A stretch of 64,000 nt of DNA from Candidatus Phytoplasma pini (GCF_007821455.1 NZ_VIAE01000001.1:1-64000), one strand, 5' to 3'; counted from the first letter of the stretch, positions 43,967-55,406 are shown. The notes: generated from the sequence alone by a model not told the origin. Program-made: numbers and translations.

Positions 43967-44033
43967 AAAAGTTAGTTTTTATTTTAACCAAAATTATGAA
44001 ATATCAAAATTTTGTTATTTAAAACTAACTTTT
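43967..44033 (-). terminator. groES-groEL terminator
   Basis: AAAAGTTAGTTTT (43967-43979) pairs perfectly with AAAACTAACTTTT (44021-44033), with a further internal hairpin between them. It lies 30 bases past the groEL stop codon, with a U-rich tail on the minus strand. Confidence 0.7.
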
Positions 44034-44063
44034 ATTTTATATTTAAATTTAATTTTTTAATTA

Positions 44064-45713
<1,650 letters not shown>

Positions 45714-45774
45714 TCATATATTTTTCTTTTTTATTTCAAAAAATAATATTTTAAATAACTGAAAATCATTTATT

Positions 45775-46059
45775 TTAATTAGAATGATTTAATATAGCTA
45801 GAATATCTTCAAATTTAACAATCAAATATTCTTGACCTTCAATTTTACTTTTAGTTCCTGAGTAATTTTTATAAATTACATTATCATTCAATTTTATACC
45901 TGATTTTTTAATTTTATCATCTTCAGAATCAAAACAAACTACAACACCAACAGAATCTTGTTTTTGACTATCTAAATTTAAAATAATACCTTCTTTAGTT
46001 GTGTTTTCTTCTTCTTTATATTTAAGAACAATATTTCCATTTAATGGTTTAATTTTCAT
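45775..46059 (-). CDS. groES: Co-chaperonin GroES
   Basis: The 94-aa protein matches GroES: MKIKPLNGNIVLKYKEEEN, the mobile loop around TTKEGIILN, GVKL-type IKLNDNVIYKNYSG, and YLIVKFEDILAIL. It caps the GroEL ring. It precedes groEL by 88 bases with an AAGGA ribosome-binding site. Confidence 0.97.
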   Translation of the reverse strand: MKIKPLNGNIVLKYKEEENTTKEGIILNLDSQKQDSVGVVVCFDSEDDKIKKSGIKLNDNVIYKNYSGTKSKIEGQEYLIVKFEDILAILNHSN

Positions 46060-46650
46060 TGATGCAATTCCTTTCTTTCGTTAATCTTTTTTTGAAACAT
46101 TTAAATTATAATTTAAATTATTTATTTTTTTATTAATCTTTATTAATTATTTAATAAATTTTTTAAGAAAGTTTTTAAAAAACAAATAAAATTAATATAA
46201 AAATATCAAAAAATTTCTTTAATTTTAACAATTCATTACATGATTACGATTTAAAATCTAATTTTTATTCATATTTTTTAAAATAAAAATAATTTTTATG
46301 ATTTATGTACTTTGTTTATATTATTTTATTTTCAAGAAATCTTAAAACAAAATTTAAAAATAAAGATAACAAATTTCGAATTTAACAAAAAAATAGAAAC
46401 AAAAAATAAATCCAAATAAATCCTAAATTTTAGTAATATTCAAAAAATTTAAAATATATCATATAAATACACAAACACACGACTATATTATACAATGAAT
46501 TTCATAAAAAATAATAACCAAAAACAAAATTATTTTTATTCAAAAAAATAATTTTCTTGTGCATAAAATGATATATTGAAAAATTAAAATAAGTGGTTTT
46601 TTAAAAAAGATAAAAATTTATTACGTAAAATCAAAAAATAATAATAAAAA
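46060..46650. other. 590-bp AT-rich gap upstream of groES
   Basis: No gene, tRNA or CIRCE element is seen. An 18-bp AT-only palindrome lies at 46100-46117, which may be chance. The gap holds the groES promoter and the sufS 3' flank. Confidence 0.5.
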
Positions 46651-47859
46651 TTAAATAAAAATATCTAACATTTGTTTTAAAGATAAAATAAAAATACGAA
46701 TATCTTCTATATTATTATGAATATCTATAGAAACACGAATAGCACTTGATTGTTTAATTTTTTGCATTATTAAATCAGAACAATGTTTCCCTGTTCTTAA
46801 ATAAATATGATTATTTATCAAAAAACTTTCAATATCGTGAGGATGAATAGATAAAAAATTAAAAAGAATCGGACCTTTATTTGTATCAGGATTATAAATT
46901 TGAATCTGTGGGAAATGAAACTTTAATTCTTGAATTAAAGTTTGAGTAATATAATAATTATGTTTTTGAATTTGTTCAAAACCTATTTGTTGGATAAATT
47001 CAATACTTTTGACAAAAGAAATAATCCCACTAATATTAGGAGTACCAGCTTCGAATTTATAAGGCAATTCTTTAAACAAAAGATCATTTTTGAAAAAATT
47101 TTTATCCGAAACAAGACTATTAGATCCGCCCACAAAAAAAGGATTTAATTTTTTTAAAAGATGTTTTTTACCATAAATAACTCCTACGCCAAAAGGTCCA
47201 TACATTTTATGTGCTGAAAAAGCCATAAAATCTATATCCAATTCTTTAACATCAATTTTTTGTTTGCCTATCGACTGAGCTGCATCTAAAATAACAAAAG
47301 CTTTTTTTTCATGAGCCAATAAAGCAATAGGACGAATAGGGGTTTCGTAACCAAAAACATTAGAAACATGAGTTAAAGCAACAATTTTTGTTTTTTCTGA
47401 TAAAACTTTTTTAAAATTATCAAATGTAATTTTATTTTGTTCATCTAAAGGAATAAAAACTAATTTTGCTTGTTTTTTTTTAGCTATTTTAAGCCAAGGC
47501 AACCAAGAAGAATTATGTTCTAATTCCGAAGTAATAATCTCATCTCCAGGATTAAGAAACTCTTCTAACATTTGAGCGACTATATTTAAAGATTCCGTAG
47601 TCCCTTTTGTAAAAATAATTTCTTCAAAAGAAGCATTAAGAAAATAAGCTGTTTTTTTTCTAGTATAAACAATATTTTGAATATTTTCGCTTGATAAAAA
47701 ATTATAATTAGTTAAAGAAATACCATTATTTTGATAAAATTGAATAATTGAATTCAAAACTCCTTCTATCTTTAAAGAAGTAGCTGCAGAATCAAAATAA
47801 ATTAATTTAGGATTTTTTTTGAAAATCGGAAAAAAAGAACGAAAATCATTATTATTCAT
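46651..47859 (-). CDS. sufS: Cysteine desulfurase, SufS type
   Basis: The 402-aa PLP enzyme has YFDSAATSLK at the N terminus, the TKGTTESLN cofactor loop, the TSELEHNSSWLPW segment, ILDAAQSIGKQ with the PLP-binding Asp, FSAHKMYGPFGVG with the Schiff-base Lys, and RTGKHCSD with the catalytic Cys. It removes sulfur from cysteine for Fe-S clusters or tRNA thiolation. No sufBCD or sufU is adjacent, so in this reduced cell tRNA modification may be its main use. Length is normal. Confidence 0.93.
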   Translation of the reverse strand: MNNNDFRSFFPIFKKNPKLIYFDSAATSLKIEGVLNSIIQFYQNNGISLTNYNFLSSENIQNIVYTRKKTAYFLNASFEEIIFTKGTTESLNIVAQMLEEFLNPGDEIITSELEHNSSWLPWLKIAKKKQAKLVFIPLDEQNKITFDNFKKVLSEKTKIVALTHVSNVFGYETPIRPIALLAHEKKAFVILDAAQSIGKQKIDVKELDIDFMAFSAHKMYGPFGVGVIYGKKHLLKKLNPFFVGGSNSLVSDKNFFKNDLLFKELPYKFEAGTPNISGIISFVKSIEFIQQIGFEQIQKHNYYITQTLIQELKFHFPQIQIYNPDTNKGPILFNFLSIHPHDIESFLINNHIYLRTGKHCSDLIMQKIKQSSAIRVSIDIHNNIEDIRIFILSLKQMLDIFI

Positions 47860-48544
47860 ATCATCTTATCAACTTCCTACTTTTTTATTTTTTTACAAAA
47901 AATAAAGATATAGCAATATATATATATATATATATATATTGTATGTATAATAATAAAAAATATAAATTAAATACATCCCACGAACTAAATAGAACTTTTA
48001 ACGGTTATCGATTATTATAATATTTATAATTTTTATAATTTATAATATTTTTAAAAATTAATGAAAAAAAATTAAAATTCACAAAATCTTATTTTGATTA
48101 AATCAAAATTAAACTAATTGAAATTTATAATAGATTATTATATAATTAAAATAATTGCGATTATATGATTATATATTGAATGAATAGATTATTATGCAAC
48201 CAAAATAATTGTAGTTTATATTTTATATTTATTAATATTAAAATTTTTTAAAATAATTTATTTCAAAATTTAATTTTTTACTATCTTAAAATATAATTTT
48301 TTCTTTGTTTAATTCTTGATAATATAGATTATTATCTTATTCTATTTTAACTTTTTGCAATGCAAAAAAAATTTCTTTATAAGAATAATTTATTTTATTT
48401 ATTATTTATGAAATTAAATTAATTTATTATATTATATTATTTTATTTTGATTTAAGTTAAAAATCTATTTAATAAAATAAATAAAAATAATAAATTTCAA
48501 AAAATTTTATTAAAATAAAAGGAAAAGGTGTTAATTTTTAATAA
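47860..48544. other. 685-bp intergenic region with AT repeat and direct repeats
   Basis: The divergent region between sufS and the surface-protein gene has no gene. It holds an (AT)12 tract at 47916-47939 and a 38-nt imperfect direct repeat (48129-48166 and 48183-48221). The surface-protein ribosome-binding site AAAGGAAAAGG precedes its ATG. Confidence 0.55.
48129..48221. repeat. Imperfect 38-nt direct repeat upstream of the surface-protein gene
   Basis: Both copies follow the pattern AATAGATTATTAT, then an AAAATAATTG block, then TTATAT. They are spaced about 54 bases apart. A third partial AATAGATTATTAT-like motif occurs near 48.32 kb. Confidence 0.55.
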
Positions 48545-49471
48545 ATGTTAAAAAATAAAATAAAAAAAATATTATTATTATTATTTTTATTTCTTTTTTT
48601 AGTTTTATTTTCTCTAAAAAACCAAAACATAAATACAATTTTAGCAATTAAAGAAGTAGTTTCTCCAAAGGATACAGAAGAAGATATTGAAGATGTTTTA
48701 GCTCGAATAAAAGAAAATCCGACAATAAAAGACGATGTTGAAAAATTAATAACACAAATAAAAGATACAAAGCATAAAATTAGTATTTTCTTTAACGTAG
48801 AAAAATTAAATTCGATAAAAAATCATATTTCAAACACAAATGGAATTAAAGAAAAAATTAATGAAATATTTTTAAAAATAGATAATAGCAGTCTATGGAA
48901 AAACCAAGAAGAACCTTTTGCAACAATACCGATTAAAATAAAAGATTTAAAATCCAAAACAAATAATAATTTTGAAAACATTAATGATAACGACATAGAT
49001 AAATTACAATGTGAAACAACAAAATTTAAAGATTTAAATTCTATACTTTCAAATTTTTATGACATATTTAAAGATAATTTTAATTCGCTTTTAAACGATG
49101 ATCTAATTTTCATAAAGAATACAAATGATTCAATTGCTGATTCAACACAAAAAATAGATTCAAAAATTTTTTCAGATTTACAATTACTTTTCGATTCTAC
49201 GCAACAAAGCATACTTGGAGCAAATGATTTAGACAAAGAAAATAGTGGACAAATACAATCTAGTATTAAAGATATTACACAAAAATACATCGATATAAAA
49301 TCAAAAATTGATACAATACCTGATACAAAATCAGATGATTCCGCTACTACTAGTAATAATGTTACAACTGGAATAATATTTATAATAATATTATTATTAA
49401 TATTAATATTTTTTAAAAAAAATAAAAAATATTTTCCAAATAATACAAAAAATAAAAAAAGACATTATTAA
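48545..49471 (+). CDS. Candidate surface protein: signal peptide, ectodomain, C-terminal anchor
   Basis: I do not recognise the family of this 308-aa protein, but its design is clear. A basic start (MLKNKIKKI) and hydrophobic core (residues 10-24) form a Sec signal. A long hydrophilic helical region rich in Asp, Lys, Ile and Ser covers about 35-270. A C-terminal membrane segment (about 273-291; TGIIFIIILLLILIFF) is followed by a Lys-rich cytoplasmic tail. This is the layout of phytoplasma antigenic membrane protein Amp, which interacts with insect-vector proteins. Amp is usually next to groEL; this gene is about 3 kb from groEL, across sufS. It stands alone on the plus strand and ends in its own terminator. 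Assignment to Amp is inference. Confidence 0.75.
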   Translation: MLKNKIKKILLLLFLFLFLVLFSLKNQNINTILAIKEVVSPKDTEEDIEDVLARIKENPTIKDDVEKLITQIKDTKHKISIFFNVEKLNSIKNHISNTNGIKEKINEIFLKIDNSSLWKNQEEPFATIPIKIKDLKSKTNNNFENINDNDIDKLQCETTKFKDLNSILSNFYDIFKDNFNSLLNDDLIFIKNTNDSIADSTQKIDSKIFSDLQLLFDSTQQSILGANDLDKENSGQIQSSIKDITQKYIDIKSKIDTIPDTKSDDSATTSNNVTTGIIFIIILLLILIFFKKNKKYFPNNTKNKKRHY

Positions 49472-49483
49472 ATGTCTTTTTTT
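49454..49483 (+). terminator. Terminator overlapping the surface-protein stop codon
   Basis: AAAAAAAGACATT pairs with AATGTCTTTTTTT across an ATTA loop. The TAA stop codon at 49469-49471 lies in the loop. The 3' arm supplies the T run on the plus strand. Confidence 0.8.
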
Positions 49484-49587
49484 ATTAAAAAAAATAATTA
49501 TTATAATTTTTAAATGAAATATTATAAATTTATTATTTAATAAAACATATTTTGTACTATTTCTTTTATTATAATCAATAATTGTTT

Positions 49588-49679
49588 TGGCGGAGTAGAA
49601 GGGATTCGAACCCTTGCACCAATTTATGGACTACGTCCTTAGCAGGGACGCCTCTTATAACCTACTTGAGTACTACTCC
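49588..49679 (-). tRNA. tRNA-Ser (GCT)
   Basis: The 92-nt class II tRNA has acceptor GGAGTAG/CTACTCC, anticodon GCT in loop CTGCTAA, a long variable arm and encoded CCA. It is convergent with the surface-protein gene. Confidence 0.97.
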
Positions 49680-50317
49680 AATATTTTTTATATCAAATGA
49701 AAAAAATAATTTTTTTAGATTTTCAAAAAATTCATAGTTAAATATGAAATTGAAATTTATAAATACAATCACTATTTTAAATTTTATCATAAAAAATATA
49801 CAAAAATATATTTTTATAATTATAAATTTATAATATTTCATTTAAAAATAAAAATAAATTTCACGTATTTATGATAATGAAATATTTTATGATAATAACT
49901 AATTTTAAAAAATATAATATAAAAAAAATCAAAAAACGATGATACATTACCATCAAAAAAAAATAAAATATATTAATTGATATAAATAAACTATTGACTT
50001 ATATTAAAAAATAAGTTGAAATAACCTACTTGATTGTATAAATATATTTAATATCTTACTCTTCTTTAAAATAAATTCAGTTATGAAATTCAGTTATGAT
50101 AAAATATATTTATATATATTAAAAAGTTTATTATATTTAAGTTTTAAAAATAGAAATCAAAATTAATTTTTTTGTCAAAAAGACAGGAATATTAATCTCT
50201 TATAATATAAGATCTTAAAAAAATAAAAAAAGATTTATTATGATTCCAAAATTCATTATAATTCTTATTCGATTTAAAATATATTAATAATATTTTTCAA
50301 AAAGGCATTTTAAAATT
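49680..50317. other. 638-bp AT-rich gap between tRNA-Ser and engB
   Basis: No gene is seen on either strand. It contains a 13-bp tandem repeat (50074-50086 and 50087-50099, unit AATTCAGTTATGA) and small AT hairpins. The engB promoter should lie here. Confidence 0.5.
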
Positions 50318-50905
50318 ATGTTTAAAAAATCTCAATTTATAAAAAGTATTATTAATATCGAAGATCGTCCTTTACCTTTATTACCAGAAATTTTATTAAT
50401 TGGAAGAAGTAATGTCGGAAAAAGTTCATTTATCAATAGTTTAACAAATAATAAAAAATTAGCTTTCATTTCTAAAAAACCAGGAAAAACTAGTACATTA
50501 AACTATTTTTTGGTAGAAAATGATTTTTATTTAATCGATTCTCCTGGATATGGTTATTCCAAAAAAAAAAAATTCCAAAAAAATATTTTTCCTATTATTA
50601 GTGTTTTTTTACAAAAGAATAATTATATAAAATATATTTTTCAATTAATAGATTTTAAAATAGGACTAACTGATTTAGATTTACTTATAAATCAACAATT
50701 GAGACAATATAACCAAACACCCATTGTAATTTTAAATAAAAAAGATAAAGTTATAAAAAATAAAATTATTAATCACAAAAAAAGAATTCAAACAAAACTT
50801 CAACATGATTTAACTACTCATTCAATTCCTATCGTGTACTTATTTTCCTGTAAAACTAAAGAAGGATTAAAAGAAATAATTGATTTCATGCGTTTAAAAA
50901 CATAA
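50318..50905 (+). CDS. engB: Ribosome biogenesis GTPase EngB/YsxC
   Basis: The 195-aa G protein has G1 GRSNVGKSS (residues 29-37), the KPGKTSTLNYF switch, G3 DSPGYGYS, G4 NKKDKV and G5 FSCKT. EngB helps assemble the 50S subunit and is essential in many bacteria. It reads plus with valS 188 bases downstream. Length is normal. Confidence 0.96.
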   Translation: MFKKSQFIKSIINIEDRPLPLLPEILLIGRSNVGKSSFINSLTNNKKLAFISKKPGKTSTLNYFLVENDFYLIDSPGYGYSKKKKFQKNIFPIISVFLQKNNYIKYIFQLIDFKIGLTDLDLLINQQLRQYNQTPIVILNKKDKVIKNKIINHKKRIQTKLQHDLTTHSIPIVYLFSCKTKEGLKEIIDFMRLKT

Positions 50906-51093
50906 ATAAAAACAAGCAAATTTTTGTTCTTTTTTTGTATATTTTAATTTTATATTCATGATTATTAAAAAAATCACAATATAAAATTAAATTTTTATTT
51001 CAATATTCCTTATATTATTTAAAAATAAATATTTTTTGAATAAATGAAAAAATTAATAAATATCATAAAATAAGAGGATAAACACAATATTAT

Positions 51094-53688
51094 ATGAAAA
51101 GTCAATACGATTTTAAATCAGTAGAAAATAATAAATATAAAAATAAATTTACAGAAAACATTAAAAATAAAGAAAAATCTAAAAATACTTTTACTATCAT
51201 TTTACCTCCTCCTAATATTACAGGAAAATTACATTTAGGACATGCTTGGAATAATACTTTACAAGATATTATCATAAGAAGAAAAAAAATGTTAGGTTTT
51301 GATGTATTATTTATTCCTGGAATAGATCATGCAGGCATCGCAACTCAAAATAAAATAAAAGAAAAATTAAAAAAAGAAAATTTTAAAGAACAGGACATTA
51401 CTAAAAAAATTTTTTTAAAATATGCTTCTATTTGGAAAGACAAATATACAAACAAAATTCATAATCAATGGAATGCTTTGGGATTATTTTTAAATTATGA
51501 AAGAGAAAAATTTACTTTAGATTCTGATATAAGTGAATTAGTCGAAAAAGTCTTTATCAAACTTTATCATGATGGTTTAATTTATCGTGATTACAAAATT
51601 ATTAATTGGGATCCTATATTAAAAACAACTATTTCTAATATCGAAGTAAATTATAAAAAAATTCAAGATAAACTCTTTTACTTGAAATATTTTATAATTT
51701 CTGTAGAAAACAATATAGATAATGTTTTTTTAGAAGTAGCGACTACTCGTCCTGAAACTATTTTTGCTGATCAAGCTCTAATGGTACATCCTCAAGACTT
51801 TCGTTATCAACATTTAATAGGGAAGAAAGTATTAGTTCCTGATACTAAAAATATAATCCCTATTATTAGTGATACAAGCGTTGATATGAACTTCGGATCT
51901 GGAGTAGTTAAAGTAACTCCATCTCATGATGAAAATGATTTTAAAGTCGGTCAAAAATATGGATTAAAAAATATTCTTTGTATAGACTCTGATGGAAAAA
52001 TGAAAAAAATAGCTGGAAAATATGAAAATTTAGATGCTGATAATTGTCGTCAAAAATTAATTTCTGATTTAATTTCTAAAAATTTGATTTCCAAAATAGA
52101 AAATTATCAACATGATGTAGGTTTTTCTAGTATTTCGAATGCAAAAATAGAACCTAGATTATCTTTACAATGGTTTTTAAAAACTAAAGATTTAACACTT
52201 TTGGTTTTAAAAAAACATCAAATTAATTTCTATCCTGCTCGTTTTTTAAAAATTTTCAACAATTGGTTAAAAAATTTAAAAGACTGGTGTATTTCAAGAC
52301 AATTATGGTGGGGACATCCTATTCCTGTTTGGTACAAAGATAATGAAATTAAAGTACAAAAAGAAAACCCAGGTAAAGAATTCATCAAAGACTCAGATGT
52401 TTTAGATACTTGGTTTTCTTCTTCTTTATGGCCATTAAGCACTTTGAATTGGAATGGTGATGATAAAAATCTTTTCCAAAAACATTTTCCAGTAGATGTT
52501 TTGGTAACGGGATATGATATTTTAACTTTTTGGGTTTCTAAAATGATTTTACAAAGTATAAATTTAACTAAAAAAATACCTTTTAAAAATATTTTATTAC
52601 ATGGTTTAATAAGAGATGAAAATGGAAAAAAAATGTCGAAATCCAAAGGAAACGTTATTGATCCGATGGAAATTATTAATCAATACGGAACAGATACTTT
52701 AAGATGGTATTTATCGACAAGCGTATCTAATGGTTCTGATTTGTCTTTTCAAAAAGATAAATTATTAGCTAGTCGTAATTTTATTAATAAAGTATGGAAT
52801 ATTAGTCGTTTTATTAAATTAAATATTTCTTCAAATATTTTGACAGAAAAAAACAATACTTTATTTCAAGAAAAAATTTTATTATTACCAGAAAAAGTTT
52901 TATTATCTCAATTATCGCAACTAATCACAAAAGTTAATCTTTTGCATGAAAAATACGAATTTAATATTATTGGTCATTTATTATATCATTTTATCTGGGA
53001 AGATTTTTCCAATTGGGGATTAGAATTTTTAAAACATTTTTTTAAAAACAAAGATAATAATTTAAATACTCAAAAATTTGTTTTTTATATCTGGGAACAA
53101 ATATTAAAATTATTACATCCTTTTATTCCTTTTGTAACTAATAACATTTATTATGAACTAACAAAAAAATCAATTATAAATACTAATTGGCCACAAATCA
53201 ATTATAATAATAAAAAAGATCTAGTATATTTTGAATCTATAAAGAATTTAATTATACGTATGCGTAATTTTAGGAAAAATTATCAAGTTGATAAAAATGA
53301 TGTTTTTAAATTATACATAAAAACTTCTCAAAAAAAAATAGAAAATTGTATTCCTTTATTACCTATTTTAAAAAAATTTTTCAAAATTTCTAATATTGAG
53401 ATAAAATTTAAAACACCTAATAAAAAATACTGTGTTTTATTTTCTGAAAAAAACATCTCTCTTTTTATAGATAAAGATATTTTATCAAAATTAAAAAATA
53501 TCAATCTAGAAAATGATATTTTAAAACAAAAAAAAAATATTTTATCAGAAATCCAAAGAAGTGAAAAAATTTTAAATAATTCATATTTTTTAGAAAAAGC
53601 TTCTTCTGCAAAAATAAAAGAAGAAAAAGAAAAATATAAAAAATATCTGCAACAATATAAAGAATTATTAAAAAATGATTCAATTTGA
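51094..53688 (+). CDS. valS: Valyl-tRNA synthetase
   Basis: The 864-aa class I enzyme has the HIGH motif in PPPNITGKLHLGHAWN (residues 38-53), an editing (CP1) domain with TTRPETIFADQA, WCISRQLWWGHPIPVW, the KMSKS motif GKKMSKSKGNVIDP (near 512-525), the anticodon domain and a C-terminal coiled arm (about 800-860). It charges tRNA-Val and edits mischarged Thr. It ends in TGA, showing UGA is a stop here. A GAGG ribosome-binding site precedes the ATG. Confidence 0.97.
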   Translation: MKSQYDFKSVENNKYKNKFTENIKNKEKSKNTFTIILPPPNITGKLHLGHAWNNTLQDIIIRRKKMLGFDVLFIPGIDHAGIATQNKIKEKLKKENFKEQDITKKIFLKYASIWKDKYTNKIHNQWNALGLFLNYEREKFTLDSDISELVEKVFIKLYHDGLIYRDYKIINWDPILKTTISNIEVNYKKIQDKLFYLKYFIISVENNIDNVFLEVATTRPETIFADQALMVHPQDFRYQHLIGKKVLVPDTKNIIPIISDTSVDMNFGSGVVKVTPSHDENDFKVGQKYGLKNILCIDSDGKMKKIAGKYENLDADNCRQKLISDLISKNLISKIENYQHDVGFSSISNAKIEPRLSLQWFLKTKDLTLLVLKKHQINFYPARFLKIFNNWLKNLKDWCISRQLWWGHPIPVWYKDNEIKVQKENPGKEFIKDSDVLDTWFSSSLWPLSTLNWNGDDKNLFQKHFPVDVLVTGYDILTFWVSKMILQSINLTKKIPFKNILLHGLIRDENGKKMSKSKGNVIDPMEIINQYGTDTLRWYLSTSVSNGSDLSFQKDKLLASRNFINKVWNISRFIKLNISSNILTEKNNTLFQEKILLLPEKVLLSQLSQLITKVNLLHEKYEFNIIGHLLYHFIWEDFSNWGLEFLKHFFKNKDNNLNTQKFVFYIWEQILKLLHPFIPFVTNNIYYELTKKSIINTNWPQINYNNKKDLVYFESIKNLIIRMRNFRKNYQVDKNDVFKLYIKTSQKKIENCIPLLPILKKFFKISNIEIKFKTPNKKYCVLFSEKNISLFIDKDILSKLKNINLENDILKQKKNILSEIQRSEKILNNSYFLEKASSAKIKEEKEKYKKYLQQYKELLKNDSI

Positions 53689-53731
53689 TATTTTATTCTA
53701 TTATCTTATTTTTTAATATTCTTAAATCTGA

Positions 53732-53753
53732 ATATACATATATATATGTATAT
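53732..53753. repeat. 22-nt perfect palindrome after valS
   Basis: A self-complementary AT-rich stretch centred on TATATATA with ATATAC and GTATAT ends. It lies 44 bases past the valS stop codon. It could be a weak transcription end signal or chance. Confidence 0.4.
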
Positions 53754-53845
53754 GTATCCAACAAAACCAAAAATAAATTTTTAGGATTTAATTTTTTTAT
53801 TATAAATATTCAATTTATATTTTTCTAGATTATTATTATTTATTT

Positions 53846-54341
53846 TTATATTTTAGAAATTTTTTTTCTTTGAATTTTATATTCGACAAAATATTTATCT
53901 TTATCTTTTTTAAATATTAAAAAAATTTTAAAACGAATAAAAAACAAATCTCGAAATTTATAAAAACCTGGGTTAAGTTTAAAATAACTTTTAGCAAATA
54001 AAATTTCAGTATTTATTATAAAATCAATATTTTTTACTATAATTTTTTTTTTTGAATATCATATTTAATATTATCATTTGTCATTAATATTAAATTTTGT
54101 ATTATTTGTTTTTCTAAATCTATTTCGCAAGAGCCTATAAAATATGGAAAATTTAAAATTATTTTATAAAATTTTTTTTTTTTAAAATTTTTTCTATTTG
54201 AAATTCTAATTCTAATTCTTTTTCTAATTTATTTGAAAATATTGGTGGCAATGTTTTTTTTTCAATAAAAAATATTTTTTTTATATAAAAAACAAACATT
54301 ATAAATAAAATTGTAAAAAAAAATATTTTTTTTATTATCAT
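53846..54341 (-). pseudogene. Small secreted-protein gene with two poly-A frameshifts
   Basis: The ATG at 54341 opens a 60-residue frame with a hydrophobic signal or anchor (MIIKKIFFFTILFIMFVFYI) and a Glu/Lys-rich helix, ending just after a run of 12 A (minus strand; 54172-54183). One extra A would join it to FPYFIGSCEIDLEKQII and TNDNIKYDIQKK, up to a second run of 11 A (54043-54053). One more A there would continue through NIDFIINTEILFAKSYFKLN and on to IQRKKISKI at the TAA at 53846. With both corrections the product is 165 aa with no other stop. It could be a recent pseudogene, a slippage-controlled gene or a homopolymer sequencing error. No family is recognised. Confidence 0.65.
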
Positions 54342-55183
54342 AAATTCCTATTTCCTATAATTTAATATTTATTATTAATAAATTGAATTGAAAAAATAAA
54401 TATTATAAAACAATAAAATAATATCAAAAATAAATATTTTTAATCTAATATTCATAAATAAATTGTTTATTCAAAAAATAAAAAATTTTCTATATTTATT
54501 AGGAGATATTATATACTTTCCGTCTTTCAAAAAAAATGATAGAAAATAATATTATTTTATTTTAAATTTCTTTCATAAATATAATAATTTTGTTCAGTAA
54601 ACAAATTATTTTTTAGTAAAAATTATATTATATTGATTTTTTTATTTATATATTCGCTCTTATAACAATTGTAATATAAAAAATCTCGGTTCAAAATCTA
54701 GAAAAAAAATATATAGATTATTCAAATCCTTCACTGTTATATTACTTGATATTGACAATTTTTCATAACAAATAAAAAAAAGTAAACTTAAAACCCCCTT
54801 TTAGAAATAAAATAAGATTTGTAAATAATAAAAAAAAATAAAAAAATGCCTATTTTTTATCTAACAAAATTAAAAAAAATCTTTTATTTTTATTCGGGTT
54901 AAGCGCGAAAAAAGCAAGAAATACTATTTTAATAGGTTGATAACTATTAAAACGAAACCGTTAAAAAGATAATTTTGTCCTAAAAATAAACTTTTTAGAA
55001 GTAAAATTATTTATTAATTACTTTCAGTTGAAAATAAAAATAAAATACTTAATGAAAAAATTTTAGAAATTATTATTTTTTTAGTATATAATTAATACAA
55101 TAATATTGTGAAATTAATTTATTATTAATATTAATTAATTTAATGCGTTGATTTCATAAAAGTAAGAAAGTTGATATTATATT
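54342..55183. other. 840-bp gap with a possible small RNA
   Basis: No protein gene is convincing. The part at 54841-55000 has terminator-like and stem-loop structure (see separate entry). The rpmB promoter lies near the right end, with a TATAAT at about 55086-55091. Confidence 0.45.
54841..54980 (-). ncRNA. Candidate structured small RNA, minus strand
   Basis: Three nested signals suggest a folded RNA. ACAAAATTA (54864-54872) pairs with TAATTTTGT (54970-54978) as an outer helix. TTTTAATAG (54927-54935) pairs with CTATTAAAA (54944-54952) as a perfect 9-bp hairpin. On the minus strand a hairpin AAAAAAT/ATTTTTT (54841-54858) is followed by a long T run. The stretch 54890-54960 has more G and C than the surrounding DNA. 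No known RNA family is recognised. Confidence 0.3.
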
Positions 55184-55372
55184 ATGAGTAAATGTTATTT
55201 GAGTGGGAAAACTACTTTTTTCGGTAATAAACGTAGTCATGCAATGAATGCAAATAGAAGAATTTGGAAATCTAATTTACAAAAAGTTCGTATTTTAGAT
55301 GACAAAGGTAAAATAAAAAAAGTTTATATTTCCGCACGTCTTTTAAAAAGAACAGAATTAAAAAGAGTTTAA
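55184..55372 (+). CDS. rpmB: Ribosomal protein L28
   Basis: The 62-aa protein starts [20 protein letters not shown] and continues [14 protein letters not shown], with a basic C terminus ending [11 protein letters not shown]: clear L28. It is a single-gene plus-strand unit with a shared terminator facing cdsA. Confidence 0.96.
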   Translation: MSKCYLSGKTTFFGNKRSHAMNANRRIWKSNLQKVRILDDKGKIKKVYISARLLKRTELKRV

Positions 55373-55406
55373 TAATTTTATATTTATATAAAATAAAAAG
55401 TTTATA

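Noticed and set aside
46060-46200. CIRCE operator upstream of groES
   Set aside because: The TTAGCACTC-N9-GAGTGCTAA pattern is absent; only an AT palindrome occurs.
50906-51093. T-box leader before valS (also considered for lysS)
   Set aside because: No T-box sequence (GGTGGNACCGCG type) is present in either upstream region.
54890-54930. SRP (4.5S) RNA domain IV on the plus strand
   Set aside because: GGTTAAG and AAGCA blocks recall the SRP core, but the apical stem that should close the GNAA loop does not pair, so the match was not accepted.
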